A stretch of DNA of 64,000 bases from Cocos nucifera (Eukaryota; Streptophyta; Magnoliopsida; Arecales; Arecaceae). Positions 11,860 through 23,107 of the stretch are shown in pieces (the first letter of the stretch is position 1; each line of letters opens with the position of its first letter). Where the stretch lies: the NCBI GenBank assembly GCA_006176705.1, contig QRFJ01000483.1:496001-560000 (forward strand). The letters run 5' to 3'. The translations under genes and the position numbers were made by a program. The notes beneath the pieces were generated by a model. It had not been told where the DNA came from. It did no database searches and saw only the letters and a program-made list of their open reading frames with translations.

Positions 11860-13143
11860 TGTTGGAGGTAAAATAATTTCCATCAAAGTTCTTGGCTACC
11901 AACCTCTACTCTATGGAAATTTGCTAATCTTCTCAGCAACAGATTCATGCTGTAGAACTTGTCGAAAGCGCATTAAAGTCCGGTCAGACAATCTAGGATA
12001 GTAAAGAAGGATTATTATTTTATTAACCCAGCTTTTTGACTTAGAATGAGTCACAGGACCAGAGCCCAACCCTCCTAACCTGGATTGGTGATGAATTTTG
12101 AAGACAGTTGGAGTCCCATATTGTAAATGATGAACTCCTCCAATCGCACCTCCCAGATGGACTCATTTAGTCATGCTTCTTTCGGATGAACTCCTCCAAT
12201 CGCACCTTCTGGATGGACTCCTTCAGCTATGCTCCTTTCATATGAACTCCTCCAGTCACACTCCTTCCAGACGAACTCCTTCAGCCATGCTCCTTCTAGA
12301 CGAACTCCTCTAGTCGCACCTCCCGAATGGACTCCTTCAGTCGTACTCTTTCTGAACGAACTCCTCCAATCGCACCTTCTAGATGGACTCTTTCAACCAT
12401 GCTCCTTCTGGACAAACACCTCCAGTCGCACCTTCTAGAAGGACTCCTCCAATCACACTCCTTCCAGATGAACTCCTTCAGCCATGCTCCTTCCAGAAGA
12501 ACTCCTCTAGTTGCACCTCCAGACAAACTTCTTCAGTTGCACTCGTTCCAGATGAACTCCTTCAGTTGCACTACCCCCAATCAGACTCAGTCGGAAAAAG
12601 CCTACCTATAGATGACCCAAAATATGGCCAAATTTCTCAAAGCCATAAGGGATCACTTCAATGGACTTCAACTAGATGCAAGTTCACTATATGTTGATTG
12701 ACTTTCAAGCTCGGTCGGCCAATCCTGAACCCAACCTACTAATACCAGTAATCAACCGGCAGGCACAAAGATCTCCAATCTCCATCCAAACTTCTTCAAA
12801 TAGATCCCAATCTCCTGCAGGTCATGACAAATAACAACCTACTCTCCGTAACAAACTCTATGTGGCCTCAGCGGCCCACTACCAGATAGTTATGGCTGTC
12901 ACTATCAGTTTGTAACATGCTCCATCTATGAAAGAAATCCTCCAGATATATTTTTCTCTAAGCTCTCCTTCTCCGTCATTGATCTACTCTTTTTTCTCTG
13001 AGTACTCCATTCCAGTTGACTAGAAAACTGACTTGAGTGTCAGAGGGTTCTATCGGAGCCATCCACCTCTGATTTGGACTTTGCTTTGTAGGTCTCATCG
13101 ATGATCTCATTTGCTCTAGCTCTAGCAAATTTTGGTGCCAGCA
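11860..13143 (+). repeat. 3' LTR of the Tat-like gypsy element
   Basis: Starts TGTTGGAGG right after a purine tract and probably ends GCCAGCA near 13143. ACTTGAGTGTCAGAGGG at 13031-13047 is a block often seen in the R/U5 part of plant gypsy LTRs. Downstream, the copia RT of element C- begins abruptly at about 13153. The 5' partner LTR lies outside the window or in the gap, so the TSD cannot be checked and the right end is uncertain by about 10 bases. Confidence 0.6.
12128..12590 (+). repeat. 28-bp minisatellite inside the gypsy LTR
   Basis: About 16 imperfect copies of a 28-base unit close to GAACTCCTCCAGTCGCACCT plus eight bases. Alternate units are more alike, so the array also has a 56-base higher order. 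Open frames across it on both strands are by-products of the period. Confidence 0.85.
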
Positions 13144-13152
13144 CCATTTTTT

Positions 13153-13354
13153 GTACCAATACCACTACCGAACCATTTGCCCACTTGTAAATACAGGGCT
13201 CTTCTCTATTTTTAATGAAGTCATACATTTTCATCACCTTATCAAAATACATGTTTCAACTCTGAGATACTTACTTCAATCTATAAATGGATCTCTTAAG
13301 CTTGCACACCTTGAACTCATTTATGGATGTAAACCCCTTAGGTTGTATCATATA
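13153..13354 (-). pseudogene. pol: Copia C- reverse transcriptase, palm fragment
   Basis: Read leftwards from 13354 this gives MIQPKGFTSINEFKVCKLKR, a decayed SIYGLKQ motif and MYFDKVMKMYDFIKNREEPC, then ends at KWANGSVVV just before the YVDD motif would come. It is the direct continuation of the frame that stops at 17889; the reading phase is kept once the insertion between the two ATATA copies is removed. The break at about 13152 is against the end of the gypsy LTR. Confidence 0.85.
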
Positions 13355-13978
13355 TGTAGGATTCGGTGTGGTGCTCCCAAGCCTTGGGAGACCATGAGAG
13401 GAGTTAGGGTGTTGGCTCCGAAAGACTAAGATGGGTGTGAGTTCTAGGGCTAGGACAAGAGTTATCCTAGGATGAAAGTGGCATGTAGCCCTACACAGAC
13501 TTGAGATTTAGGTGTGAGGATCTTGAGCGGCTTGGTAGGTGCTTCAAAGATCTGGGATATAAGATGGAGCAAAGGACCAAAGTCACGAGAAGAATCAGTC
13601 AAGATAAGGGGCTAACACACAAGCGGACTGGCTCGAATACGTCGTCGAGCCAGCTCGAGCTGAGATCGAGCTAACTCGAGGTACAGTCGAGCCAACTATC
13701 TCAAGTAGATAGAAGATAGAATTCGAACGAGATGCAGTCAAATCAACTCAGCTTCTAATAGAGCCAACTTGAGTGGAAAACAAAACTGGACAGAATTTTC
13801 TATTTGGTCTTGGATTGGGATTAATCCAAGGGATCTTAAGGCTTGGTCCAATAAGGTCTTAAGATGGCTAACTCATGTATGGATCGGATTTAGATCCAAG
13901 GGATGAGAGAATGGGAGACATGGGTGTACATGGGCTCAGTGAGTGATTTCATGTATTGGCTTAGCCTAGGAGAATTTT

Positions 13979-14833
13979 TGTTGGCACATCATCTTGGCAT
14001 CACCTAGCTCTGATGCCATATTGCGGAAGCCCCTGATCTTTTGCATGGACCATAGGAGACCTTTGATGTTCTCTAAGACAGCATATCATAGATCCATCAC
14101 CTAGATCCACCTCCCTCCTTGGGCTTGAGGGGGGTGCCCCCTCTCTCTAGGACTTCTTTAGGAACCTAGGCCAACTACTTTAGAGAGAAGAGAGAAGAGA
14201 GGTTGAAGGGAGAAAAGATCTGTATTGCTTGCACCCTTTTCTTAAAATTCTAATACAATCTATGCATTTATACATAGCCATTAGGCCCGACCAAAAACTC
14301 CCTGGGCTAACCCGATACATGAAAGCACTTATTGAACCTATGTACACCCATGTCTCCCATGCTCTCATCCTCTAGATCTAAGCCCGACCTATACATAAGT
14401 TAACCCCCTTAAGACCTCTTAAATCAGATCTTAAGACTCCTAGGATAAATCCCTATCCTAGCCTCAAATAGACCCTCGCATAGCTCTGCCCATGGACTGA
14501 GCCGGATTAGTCTCAGCACTGAGCTGGCTAACCTGAGATTGGGTCGACTCAGTTTTAGACTGAGCCATCCCAGTTGTATGCCAAGTTGTAGTCCCAAACA
14601 CGCTCCTCTCTATTTGGCCTGTCCTCTGAGACTTAGCTGATCCAATTTCAGACTGAGCTGGCTAACCTACATAAATAATCTTTTCTATAGGCTTGATTCT
14701 CCGACTTTGGTTTCTTGCTTCATCTTGAATCTCAGGTCTCCAAAGCACCAACCAAGCCCATGGAATCTCTGAAGCCAACATCCTGGCTCCTCTCATGGCC
14801 TCCCAAGGCTTGGGAGCATCATCAATACTCACA
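13979..14833 (-). repeat. 3' LTR of B-
   Basis: Left end TGTTGGCAC (minus-strand end), right end CTCACA (minus-strand start TGTGAG). Preceded on the minus strand by the purine tract AAGGTGGAGAT (14834-14844). Contains copies of the palindromic GAGCC motif at 14490-14670. Confidence 0.85.
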
Positions 14834-15666
14834 ATCTCCACCTTAATGCTCCAAGCCTTGGCAAACCCCTCAGTAATGCACTCTTGTATGATCCCGCTAT
14901 CGATGCACACCCTGACAGCACCTGTGCAAACATCACCTCCACTAATTCTCTTTAGCTATTGTGCACCTTTGAGGCCATTGGGATGACCGCCTCCATCGCT
15001 GAAGACCTATGCTTGCTTCTTGGCACCATCCTGGAATTATAGGATCCCTTCTACTTAGCAGTTGCATCACTTTCTCTGAACTTTCTAGGAAAACATACAG
15101 CATTTCTACATCAGTACATGCTGTACCACTTGACACGATCTCATCAGAGCTATACCTGTCCACCTGCACATCCTGCTCCATCAGGAGCTGTGCATCACCG
15201 ACTCTGACCCTCAGCTCTAAACTCATGCCAAACTTTCTCTCCACTTATGAATCCACCACTACAGAGCTCCATCTATATCCGAAGTCCACTTGATGCCACA
15301 GAAATCGACTCTATCACTGAGATCCTTGAGGTCAACCACTCAACGCTGCACTGCTAAGCCTGCCACCGCACCTCGAACACCATCGCTGTCCCTTTGAATC
15401 CTTTACACTTTGTGGCCCTCTTTGAAGCCATCTTGGATAACTTCGCAACCCATGGGCACCCCCAAAATTCAAGAGCTCATCCATCTCTTCTGAATCCAGT
15501 GATTGAATCTAGAGAATTCCACCCTAGCCTTCTTCTCTTCTGCTCCTACACCAACCATCGCTTTAGTTACGCCCGAAGGAACTACAGTTCAAACCCTATC
15601 CTGGGCTCAAACCCACCTACCTCATCTTGAAGCTCCCAAGACTCCATGGCTCTTCCTGAGACCTAC

Positions 15667-16450
15667 TCTTGATCTCCCTAAGATGCCTCTTGACACTCTC
15701 TGCTAAGATACCTCCCTTGGCTGCTACATCATCAAGCCTCTCTCAGCCCTGTGTCTCCAGGAATGCACTACTGTTGCACTCCAGTGCTCCTTGACTCATC
15801 TCGACACCACCTTTTCATAGGTATCTAGATCCTCTCTTGCTGTACACAAACCATCCTCTACTAAACTATGACTCCCCCTGGTGCTCCTATAGAAGAAAGC
15901 TGATCCAGGACACTCCCGATTGTCTGAGACCTCCTGGTGCTCCCTGAGACCTCCTAGCTCTCCCTGAGACCTACTTTTGGTCTCACTGAGATGCCCCTGA
16001 CACTCTCTACTGAGATACCTCCCTCGACTGCTACACCACCGAGCCTCTTTTAGCCTCTGTGCCTTCAGGATAGCGCTCCTACAGCACTCCAACGCTCTCT
16101 GACTCGTCTCTGCATCGCTCTATAGTCACCCAGCCCTACCCTGCTAGACCTCCATGGATCATCCATCTCCATCATCCCCAAGGCTTCGCAAATCCATGCT
16201 CTGGTTGACCCACTGAATACATCTTCAACTACTTCCCTGCCTTCCTGCAACTGAAGGACGTATAGTCGCTTCTTCAGTCTTTCTTCGACCATTACCTCTT
16301 GGAAAATCTCTTTTCAATAGACCCACACTGTCCATCTTTCTAGAGAACCTTGATGCTCTCTACCGAGATACCTTTCTCGGCTGCTGTATCACCGAGCCTC
16401 TCTCAACCCTGCATCTCTAAGAAAATGCTACTACAGCACTCCAATGCTCC
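15667..16450 (-). repeat. Three tandem modules inside B-
   Basis: Blocks near 15680-15795, 15985-16100 and 16340-16450 share the order CTCTCTGCTGAGATACCTCC, CACCGAGCCTCTCTCAG, then GCACTCCAATGCTCC with small changes. Spacing is about 300-360 bases. B+ has two such blocks (about 52300-52410 and 52640-52760). Confidence 0.65.
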
Positions 16451-16696
16451 CTGCCTTGTCTACCATCATACACCCCAATTTTTCTAGGAAAATCGACTAG
16501 CAAATCATGCATCCAAACTTTTCACCCAAAAAAAAATCCTTTCCATTAATCCTCTCAACCTCTACCTTCAACCTACTACTTTCGATTGGCCAAACCATAG
16601 TAATAACAAAGATAGATCTTAGACATACCATGGAATACTCGTGTAGATTCTTGATTTCCTCCTATATGACTTCTCCTTCGCTTCCATGCACCATCA

Positions 16697-16711
16697 GACT
16701 CTGACACCAAT
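16697..16711 (-). other. Primer-binding site of B-
   Basis: Minus strand ATTGGTGTCAGAGTC, a one- or two-base variant of the initiator-Met tRNA site TGGTATCAGAGC, directly after the LTR end. Confidence 0.75.
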
Positions 16712-17578
16712 TGTTAGTGCATCGTCTTGGCATCACCTAGCTCTGATGCCATATTACGAAAGCCCATGATCTTTAGCATGGACCACAAAAGACCTTTGAC
16801 ATTCTCTAAGATAGTGTATCATAGATCCATCACCTAGATCTATGCTGGGGCACCTTCCTTCTTGGACTTGAGGAAGGTGCCCCCTTTCTCTAGGGCTTCT
16901 TCAGGAACCTAGGGCAACTACTCTAGAGAGAAGATAGAAGAGAGGTTGAAAGAAGAAAAGATCTATATTGCTTGCACCCTTTTTTTAAAATCCTAATATA
17001 ATCTACATATTTATACATAGCCATTACGCCCGACCAAAAACTCTCCTGGCTAACCCAATACATGAAAGCACTCATGAGTCCACGTACACCCATGTCTCCC
17101 ATGCTCTCATCTTCTGGATCTAAGTCCAATCCATACATGAGTTAGCACTCTAAAGACCTCTCAAACTAGACCTTAAGATATCTAGGATAAGTCCCTATCC
17201 TAGCCCCAAACAGATCCTCCCATAGCTCTGCCCGTGGACTGAGCTAGCTCAGTCTCAGCACTAAGCCGACTAACCTGAGACTGGATCGACTCAGTTTTAG
17301 ACTGAGTGGAGCCAACCTAGTTGTGTGCTAAGCTGCTATCCCGAATGTGCTCCTCTCTGTTTGGCCTATCCTCTAAGATTTAGTCGATCCAGTTTCAGAC
17401 TGAGCCGGCTAACCTGTAGAAATAATCCTTTCTACAATCTTCATTCCCCGACTTTGGTTCCTTGCTCCATCTTGAATCCTAGGTCTTCGAAGCACCAACC
17501 AAGCCTATGGAATCCTTGAAAACAACACCCTGGCTCCTTCCATGGCCTTCCAAGGCTTGGGAGCACCATCAATCCTCA
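16712..17578 (-). repeat. 5' LTR of B-
   Basis: 867 bases, partner of 13979-14833. The minus-strand start reads TGAGGATTGATGGTGCTCCC at 17578. Palindromic GAGCC-type motifs lie at 17237-17415. Confidence 0.85.
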
Positions 17579-17883
17579 GTTTTTCAACTAAAATTTTCAT
17601 TTATTAAGATTCATGTGGTATAGCAGAAACCCTAGGATATATAAACCTAGGCATTGTAACCTTTACAAGAAGTGAAATCAATACATAGCTTTTCTCCCTA
17701 ACTCTCTTTTCATTTTTCTCTCTGATTCCAATGCCAAGCCCTAAGTGCCGCCATCAACTTTTGCTCTTCTTCATATTTCTGGATTAACATCCAGGTTCGT
17801 GCAAGAGATTGGATCTATGACTATGGTTCTAAGCAGCCATAGGCACAATAATTGATTTCAGAGTAGTACCAATTATTTCAATA
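17579..17883 (+). other. Right part of solo LTR B' (tentative)
   Basis: See the B' entry. An ATATATAAAC promoter-like word at about 17637 and a pyrimidine-rich leader-like run are visible. No gene is seen. The alternative is DNA carried along by a B-type element. Confidence 0.4.
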
Positions 17884-17888
17884 ATATA

Positions 17889-19760
17889 CATCTCTTTAGT
17901 TAGCTCTCCATTTAGAAAAGTTATCTTCACATCCACCTGCCAGATTTCATAGTCTAGATGTACAGCTATTGCAAGCATAATCCGAATGAATTTAAGCATT
18001 GCCATGGCAGAAAATATCTCATTATAGTCAATATCATAATATTGACGATATTCCTTAGCAACCAGATAGGATTTATAAGTCTCCACCTTTCTGTCTATGC
18101 CCCTTTTTCTTTTGAAGATCCACTTACATCCAATGAATTTAACCCCTTTAGGTGGGTCAACCAATGTCCACACATCATTAACCTTCATGGACTCTATTTC
18201 AAATTTCATGGCCTCAAGCCATTTCTCAGAATCAGGTTTCTACATTGCATCTATATAGGTGATCAGATCCTCATCATTCTCATTGAGTTTGATGGGATCA
18301 CCATTCCAGACTAAGAAATCATAATATCTGTCTGACTAACACGGTACTCTATCGGATAGACTTAACGATGCAGGAATACTAAGCTTTGGATTTGATCTAA
18401 TCAAATTTGATTCTGGTTTAGCTATTGATGTCGATCTTTCTATCTGTTGAACTTCATTAAGTTCAACCTTAAAGACAATAGTTCCTTCACCAAGGAACTA
18501 TTTCTCTAAATAGATTGCCTTAAGGTTGATGAATACCTTTTGTTCATCAGCATGGTTGAAAATATATCTTTTGATTTCTTTTGGGTATCCTATGAATGTG
18601 CACTTGCTAGACCTAAGTCCAAGTTTATTTGTAATTAATTGTTTCACATAAGCTTGGCACGCTCAGACCCTAAGGTATGAAAGTGCTGGCTTTCATCCTA
18701 TCCACATCTCATATGGAGTTTTAATTACTAATTTATTGAAAATCCTATTTAAAAGATAGTAAGTTGATTCGAGTGCAAATCCCTAGAAGGATATCGACAA
18801 GCTGGCAAAACCCATCATAGATCAAACCATATCTAACAGAGTTTGATTTTTTCTTTCAAACACACCATTATGCTATGGTGTCCCTAGAGAACTTTATTGA
18901 AAGAGAATCCCATTCTCTCCTAGATATATGAAAAATTCATCAGAAAGGTATTCACCTCCTCGATTAGATCGAAGAGTTTTAATACTCTTTCAAGTTTATT
19001 TTTTTACCTCATTTTAGAATCGTTTAAATATTTTAAATGAATCTGACTTGTACTTCATTAGATAAATATATCCATACCTGGATAGATCATCTATGAAAGT
19101 GATGAAGTAGAGATATCCACCTCTGGCACTTGTGCTCATAGGCCCACATACATCAGTATGTACAAGACCTAAGAGCTTAGTGGCTCTCTCAACTTTTTTA
19201 ATAAAAGATGACTTGGTCATTTTTTCAAGAAGACAAGACTCATAGGTTGGAAGTGATTCACAATCACTAACTTCGAAGATTTTCTCTTGAGTCAACTTGT
19301 TTATCCTGTTCTTGTTAATGTGACCTAGCCTACAGTGTCATAAGTAAATATCAAATACTATTTAATATAGGATGCTTACTAGTGGAGTAGACTATATTAA
19401 TAGGTTGTGATATCATATATATCCCATTATTCAAATATCCAAAAAATATAGTAATATCATTCAAAATGACTTTACAAAGTTCTTTCTTTATTGAAATCTC
19501 ATAATTATTTTTGGCCAAAAGACCTATAGAAATGATATTCAAAAAGAAACTAGGACAAAAGTAACAATCACTAAGAATAATAGTATAAGACTCCAATACA
19601 AGTTTTAAGATTCCTAACGCTAGAACCAAAACTGATCTTCCATCTCTAACATTCAGGAATCTCTTGTCTTGTTCAAATCTCCTTCTGACTTACAACCCCT
19701 ACAATGAATTATAAATATGGTAAGGGCTATCAATATCCAATACCCAGTCAATAATACCAT
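17889..19760 (-). pseudogene. pol: Copia C- pol: protease, integrase and RT N-half
   Basis: Minus strand, in order. Protease at about 19750-19350: WVLDIDSP stands where WVLD-T/S-G-S is expected, so the catalytic DTG/DSG is lost. GAG-pre-integrase and integrase core at 19300-18650: LGLVHTDVCGP and FITFIDDLSRYGYIYLM. Then a GYP-type linker (KCTFIGYPKEIKRY) near 18600 and RT fingers at 18209-17889: VNDVWTLVDPPKGVKFIGCKWIFK, then VDVKITFLNGEL. Several in-frame stops and frame changes occur between 19010 and 18210. The style is that of TNT1-94/Tork-like copia polyproteins. Finer lineage cannot be set by eye. Confidence 0.88.
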
Positions 19761-19789
19761 AAATAGAGAAATTACAAGGAGTTATCATA

Positions 19790-20665
19790 TAAATACCTTG
19801 CCTAGCAATAGCTTACTTCTTTCTCAGCCTATTTGGATCCAAAAATGCAATGTACTAAGGATAGTTCCTCTTTCAGTGCCCCTACTTCTTACAGAAGAAG
19901 CACTCCACTTGACTCTTATCGAACTTTTGCTTCTTGGTCTGGCCCTACACAAATGTCCTAGCCTAAACTTGCATCTTTTTGGACTTTTTTTTCTTGTTCT
20001 TCCATTCTTTTTTAAAGAGTCGAGGACCAGAAAAAGACCCTCCCACTAAGTTCACCAACTCTTTATGGAGCTAGTGATCCTTCTCAAAGTTCTGAAGTAA
20101 CCCTAGTAACCTATGGTAGTTAACTTCAGGCCTTGTCATTCAGTAATGAGTAAGGAATGGAAGATAAGACTTGGGCAATGAGTTCAAAATTGCATCTTTT
20201 CCTTAACTGCTCATGCAAGAAAAAGCCGAGCTTGCTTAAAGGCTCCATCAGCTCGATTATGTATAGTACATGATCAGTGACTGAAGCTCCATCCCTCAAC
20301 CTAGCATTGAAGATGGCACAACTAGTCTTGTGCCTCTCAACATCATTGGGTGTGTCAAAACACTCATTCAATACTTGAAACATATCTTCTGGCTGAGCTG
20401 TCTCCAACTTGTGGCTGAATTCGTCACTCATAGCTGCTAGCATAATACAATGCACCATGGTTTGGTCATTAAGCCACTTCTAGCAAGTATCTCTGACTGA
20501 TCCACATGCATTAGGAGCTGGCTCCTCAAGTGTCGGATCTATCAAGATGTACAAGATCCATTCATGCTCCAGAACAATCTTCAACTTACAGTACCAATTA
20601 TCGAAGTTGGGTCCCATTAGCTTGTCATTGTCCAACAATGATCGGATTGAAAGGAAAGTGGCCAT
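19790..20665 (-). pseudogene. gag: Copia C- gag
   Basis: Starts at the ATG ending at 20665 (MATFLSIRSLLDNDKL); the upstream in-frame ATG at 20686 is less like the family. It reads through LKIVLEHEWILYILIDPTLE and, after a short break, a UBN2/gag-polypeptide-type region (AAMSDEFSHKLETAQPEDMF, then HKTSCAIFNARLRDG and VTDHVLYI) to about 20126. The zinc knuckle at 19861-19902 reads CFFCKK*GH*KRNY: two stops and the last Cys changed to Tyr. Gag would form the particle; this copy cannot. Confidence 0.85.
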
Positions 20666-22258
20666 ATCTGCATCAAGAAAAACCAAAATGTAATTAGTAA
20701 ATAATTTATTAAATCTAAAAATTTAAACTTTAATCAAAAGGTTCTTCCATTATTTTATTCAAATTGGTAGCCTCTATCTCTAATTCAAGAAATTATTTTA
20801 ATTTCTTAGTGGATACTAGAATCCAGATAGACTGCACATAAGTCCAACTTTGGTTGGTCAATCTATATACATCTAAGGATAGGTTCATAATAAATTATTT
20901 CTTCAAATAATTTTTAGTAATTTAATTTTGCTTCAGTCCCTAATCAATATGCTTTGGCCTCCACTGAAAGGATCCGGTTAGGTCCAACCATTAATATGAT
21001 CATACTTGGTGCATCTAACCAATAAATGATTAAGCCCAACTTTGGTTGGTCAATCTAACCACCATCTAGAGAGACGCGGTCAAAAAATCATATTATGAAT
21101 GATAATTTCATTAGTCGATAAACACCAAGCCTTTGGGCCTCCAATGATTATCCAACTAATGGATCCATTATCACTCACATAATAGGAGACTATGATCTAG
21201 TTATCATCATAACTATTTCATTTTTAAAGATCTAACAATTTTAAAGAATTTGGTTAATTTGATTTAGAGAAGAGAGTCAAAAAAATTAGTTAATCATGAT
21301 CCTCCCACTGACTTCACCAAATCAGATTAAGGAAGACCATTGATAGGCTGGTCTAGGAGCACCTAAATTAGTCACACTGATTTACCTAGCTGACATGGAT
21401 CGATTTGAATTATCAAGTGATCTGATCAAAATATAATTTCACTAAGAAGGCAAGGTAAGTAAGATTGGTAGAAGGGTCTACCAAAGCTTATCTTAGACAC
21501 CATTAAAAATGGCTAGGTAAGCAGGCTCCTAATTAAAGAACATCGATCTAGGTTGCTAGACTTATCTTAGATACCAATTGATTAATTAGTTTTGATTGGA
21601 TCAACCTAACAGTTTGGACTAGACTGCATAGCCAAGAATCAAGTTCATTTTGCTTCTTGTTAAAGACATGGACTTGACCAACTATAACTATTGTAATTGA
21701 TCTAGAGAATTCTTGACCTAATCTAAAACAACTATTGATTAGATTTAGTCAATTTTCTTATTAAGTCCATTCTTTAATCTAACCTTAGATCTAACCCAAT
21801 TAATGGACCTAACTTTTACTAACCCATTAACCCAAATGTTATGATTTGTATCGTAGAATCTTCAATTCAAAATCCTAGATCCTAAATAAATAACTATTAA
21901 TTCTTAATTAAGTTTTGGACTGAGGGTTAGGGTTCGACATTTTGAAAATAATTTTTATGTTTGTAAAATATTTTTACAATATGATTCTACCAACTAGTTG
22001 CATGTTTGATTCATAATCAATATGCAAATAATATAAACATGAATCTACTTTAGATCTAATCTAAATATATTCATGTAATTCAAACTAAAATAATTTCGAT
22101 TCTAATCAATCATAAATCACCTTAGATCAAATCTAATATATTTATGATGATAAAAATTAGACTAAAATATTTTTAATTAAATCATAAAATCTTTTAGATC
22201 TAATCTAAAATTTTATGATAAGAATTTTAAATCAGCACATACTGGGACAACCTTTTTA

Positions 22259-22280
22259 CTGTAAGGGATAAACCATACAG
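22259..22280 (-). other. Leader hairpin, copy a (C-)
   Basis: On the minus strand CTGTATGG-TTTATC-CCTTACAG: an 8-bp stem with one mismatch and a 6-base loop, followed downstream by AAGGTTGTCC. Same shape as the hairpins at 22434, 29162 and 29337. Confidence 0.6.
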
Positions 22281-22433
22281 CAGGATAATCCTATAAGATC
22301 AGTTCATGTAATCTAAAATATTTATTTTTAGATTTAAATAACTTTAAATATAATAAATCAAAAATTAATCTAGATTATATCTAATAAATTTATGATTAAC
22401 TTCAGATCCACACGAACTAGGACAACCTTTACA

Positions 22434-22455
22434 CTATAAGGGATAAACCTTACAG
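22434..22455 (-). other. Leader hairpin, copy b (C-)
   Basis: Minus strand CTGTAAGG-TTTATC-CCTTATAG: the one change from the perfect stem gives a G-U pair in RNA, so pairing is kept. Confidence 0.6.
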
Positions 22456-22585
22456 CAAGACAACCTTATAAATCAGTTCATGCAATCTATAATTTTAATT
22501 TTAGATTTAAACAATAGATTATAATTTAGATCTAATCTAAATAAATTATCTAAACATGCATAAAAATCATATCGTAAGAAACCTA

Positions 22586-22600
22586 GGCTCTGATACCAAT
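22586..22600 (-). other. Primer-binding site of copia C-
   Basis: Minus strand ATTGGTATCAGAGCC, a perfect core for the initiator-Met tRNA, directly after the LTR end CCTTCA. Confidence 0.85.
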
Positions 22601-22792
22601 TGAAGGAAAAAATCTAGGATTTCATGAACATATTTCAAATTTTTTTTCAAAATTAGTCAGCGGAAGTAATAAACTAATCACATTAATTTATTAAAATACA
22701 TAAATTAATCCTAGATCTAGGATCTTATCTCATGATCTATGCATGCTATTAAATCTAAAATTAAAAAATTAAGCAAAGATGATGTTGATCAC
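22601..22792 (-). repeat. Copia C- 5' LTR, last 190 bases
   Basis: Ends (minus strand) with TTTTTTCCTTCA before the primer-binding site. Its outer edge carries ATCAC at 22788-22792, repeated at 45901-45905 where the LTR resumes. Matches the end of the F+ LTR near 28820-29012. Confidence 0.8.
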
Positions 22793-23107
22793 TATTGGGA
22801 TATCAGCTACTTTGACACCACTTGTTAAGGATCTAGTACTAAATTATTATGATAAAAAGAAGAAAAAAATAAAATAAAAAAATAATCAAGTACGTGGATC
22901 AATCCAAAGGCTCGCATCCATGGGGCATGCAAAGCTTCACTATGAAAGAGAAAAATAGGTACAAAAGGAGAATACCCACTCTCAACTCACCATACATAAA
23001 TCTCTCTCAACTAGAAGCTATCCTCACAAAAGCTCTCTCAAAATCTCAAGAAGACCCTCAGGAGCTACAAGATGCTCTACCCTCACAACCTCCTCGCTAG
23101 ATGCTAT
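22793..23107 (-). repeat. D- 3' LTR, end part
   Basis: Mirrors 45001-45310 closely: the left edge TATTGGGATATCAG corresponds to TGTTGGGATATCAG, and the right edge GCTAGATGCTAT to GCTGGATGCTAT. The LTR resumes at about 31861. Confidence 0.8.

Larger units (their letters stand above)
14834..16711 (-). other. Interior of B-, no coding capacity seen
   Basis: Short open frames exist on both strands, but none has a known domain or stays open in the related copy B+. A region near 15400-15650 reads openly on the plus strand (antisense to the element) and shares similarity with the antisense frame 52647-53072 of B+, as expected for related DNA. A module of roughly 300-350 bases recurs three times (see separate entry). 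Confidence 0.7.
13979..17578 (-). mobile_element. Non-coding LTR retrotransposon B- (3.6 kb)
   Basis: On the minus strand: 5' LTR 17578-16712, primer-binding site 16711-16697, non-coding interior, purine tract and 3' LTR 14833-13979. Flanks are ATTTT (13974-13978) and GTTTT (17579-17583), a TSD with one change. No gag or pol motif is readable in any frame. Size and layout match B+ (51056-54658). Such elements must borrow all proteins from others. It is larger than a TRIM and smaller than a typical LARD. Confidence 0.85.
13355..17883 (+). mobile_element. Solo LTR B' (split by element B-)
   Basis: The left part, 13355-13978, is a plus-strand B-type LTR (starts TGTAGGATT, then GGTGCTCCCAAGCCTTGG). 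The right part, 17579-17883, ends TTTCAATA, like the CAATA end of the B-type LTR at 63637. ATATA stands at 13350-13354 and again at 17884-17888, so one insertion event into the copia RT fits. Caution: the right part has a promoter-like ATATATAAAC and TCTCCCTAACTCTC, similar in layout to B LTRs, but most of it does not align to them. It may be a divergent subfamily. Confidence 0.6.
20666..22585 (-). other. Leader of copia C-
   Basis: About 1.9 kb of AT-rich non-coding DNA between primer-binding site and gag. It aligns block by block with the leader of F+ (29028-30933), for example the block with TTGGTTGGTCAATCTA near 20845 and the twin hairpins near 22259 and 22434. Confidence 0.75.

Noticed and set aside
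12128..12590. CRISPR-like regular repeat
   Set aside because: No unique spacers, imperfect head-to-tail units, and a plant LTR setting.
12229..12697. Overlapping open frames on both strands in the minisatellite
   Set aside because: Period 28 keeps several frames open; the translations are just the repeat.
13355..13429. C-terminal part of an open frame that spans copia RT and LTR
   Set aside because: It is a shadow frame on the strand opposite to RT and crosses an insertion junction.
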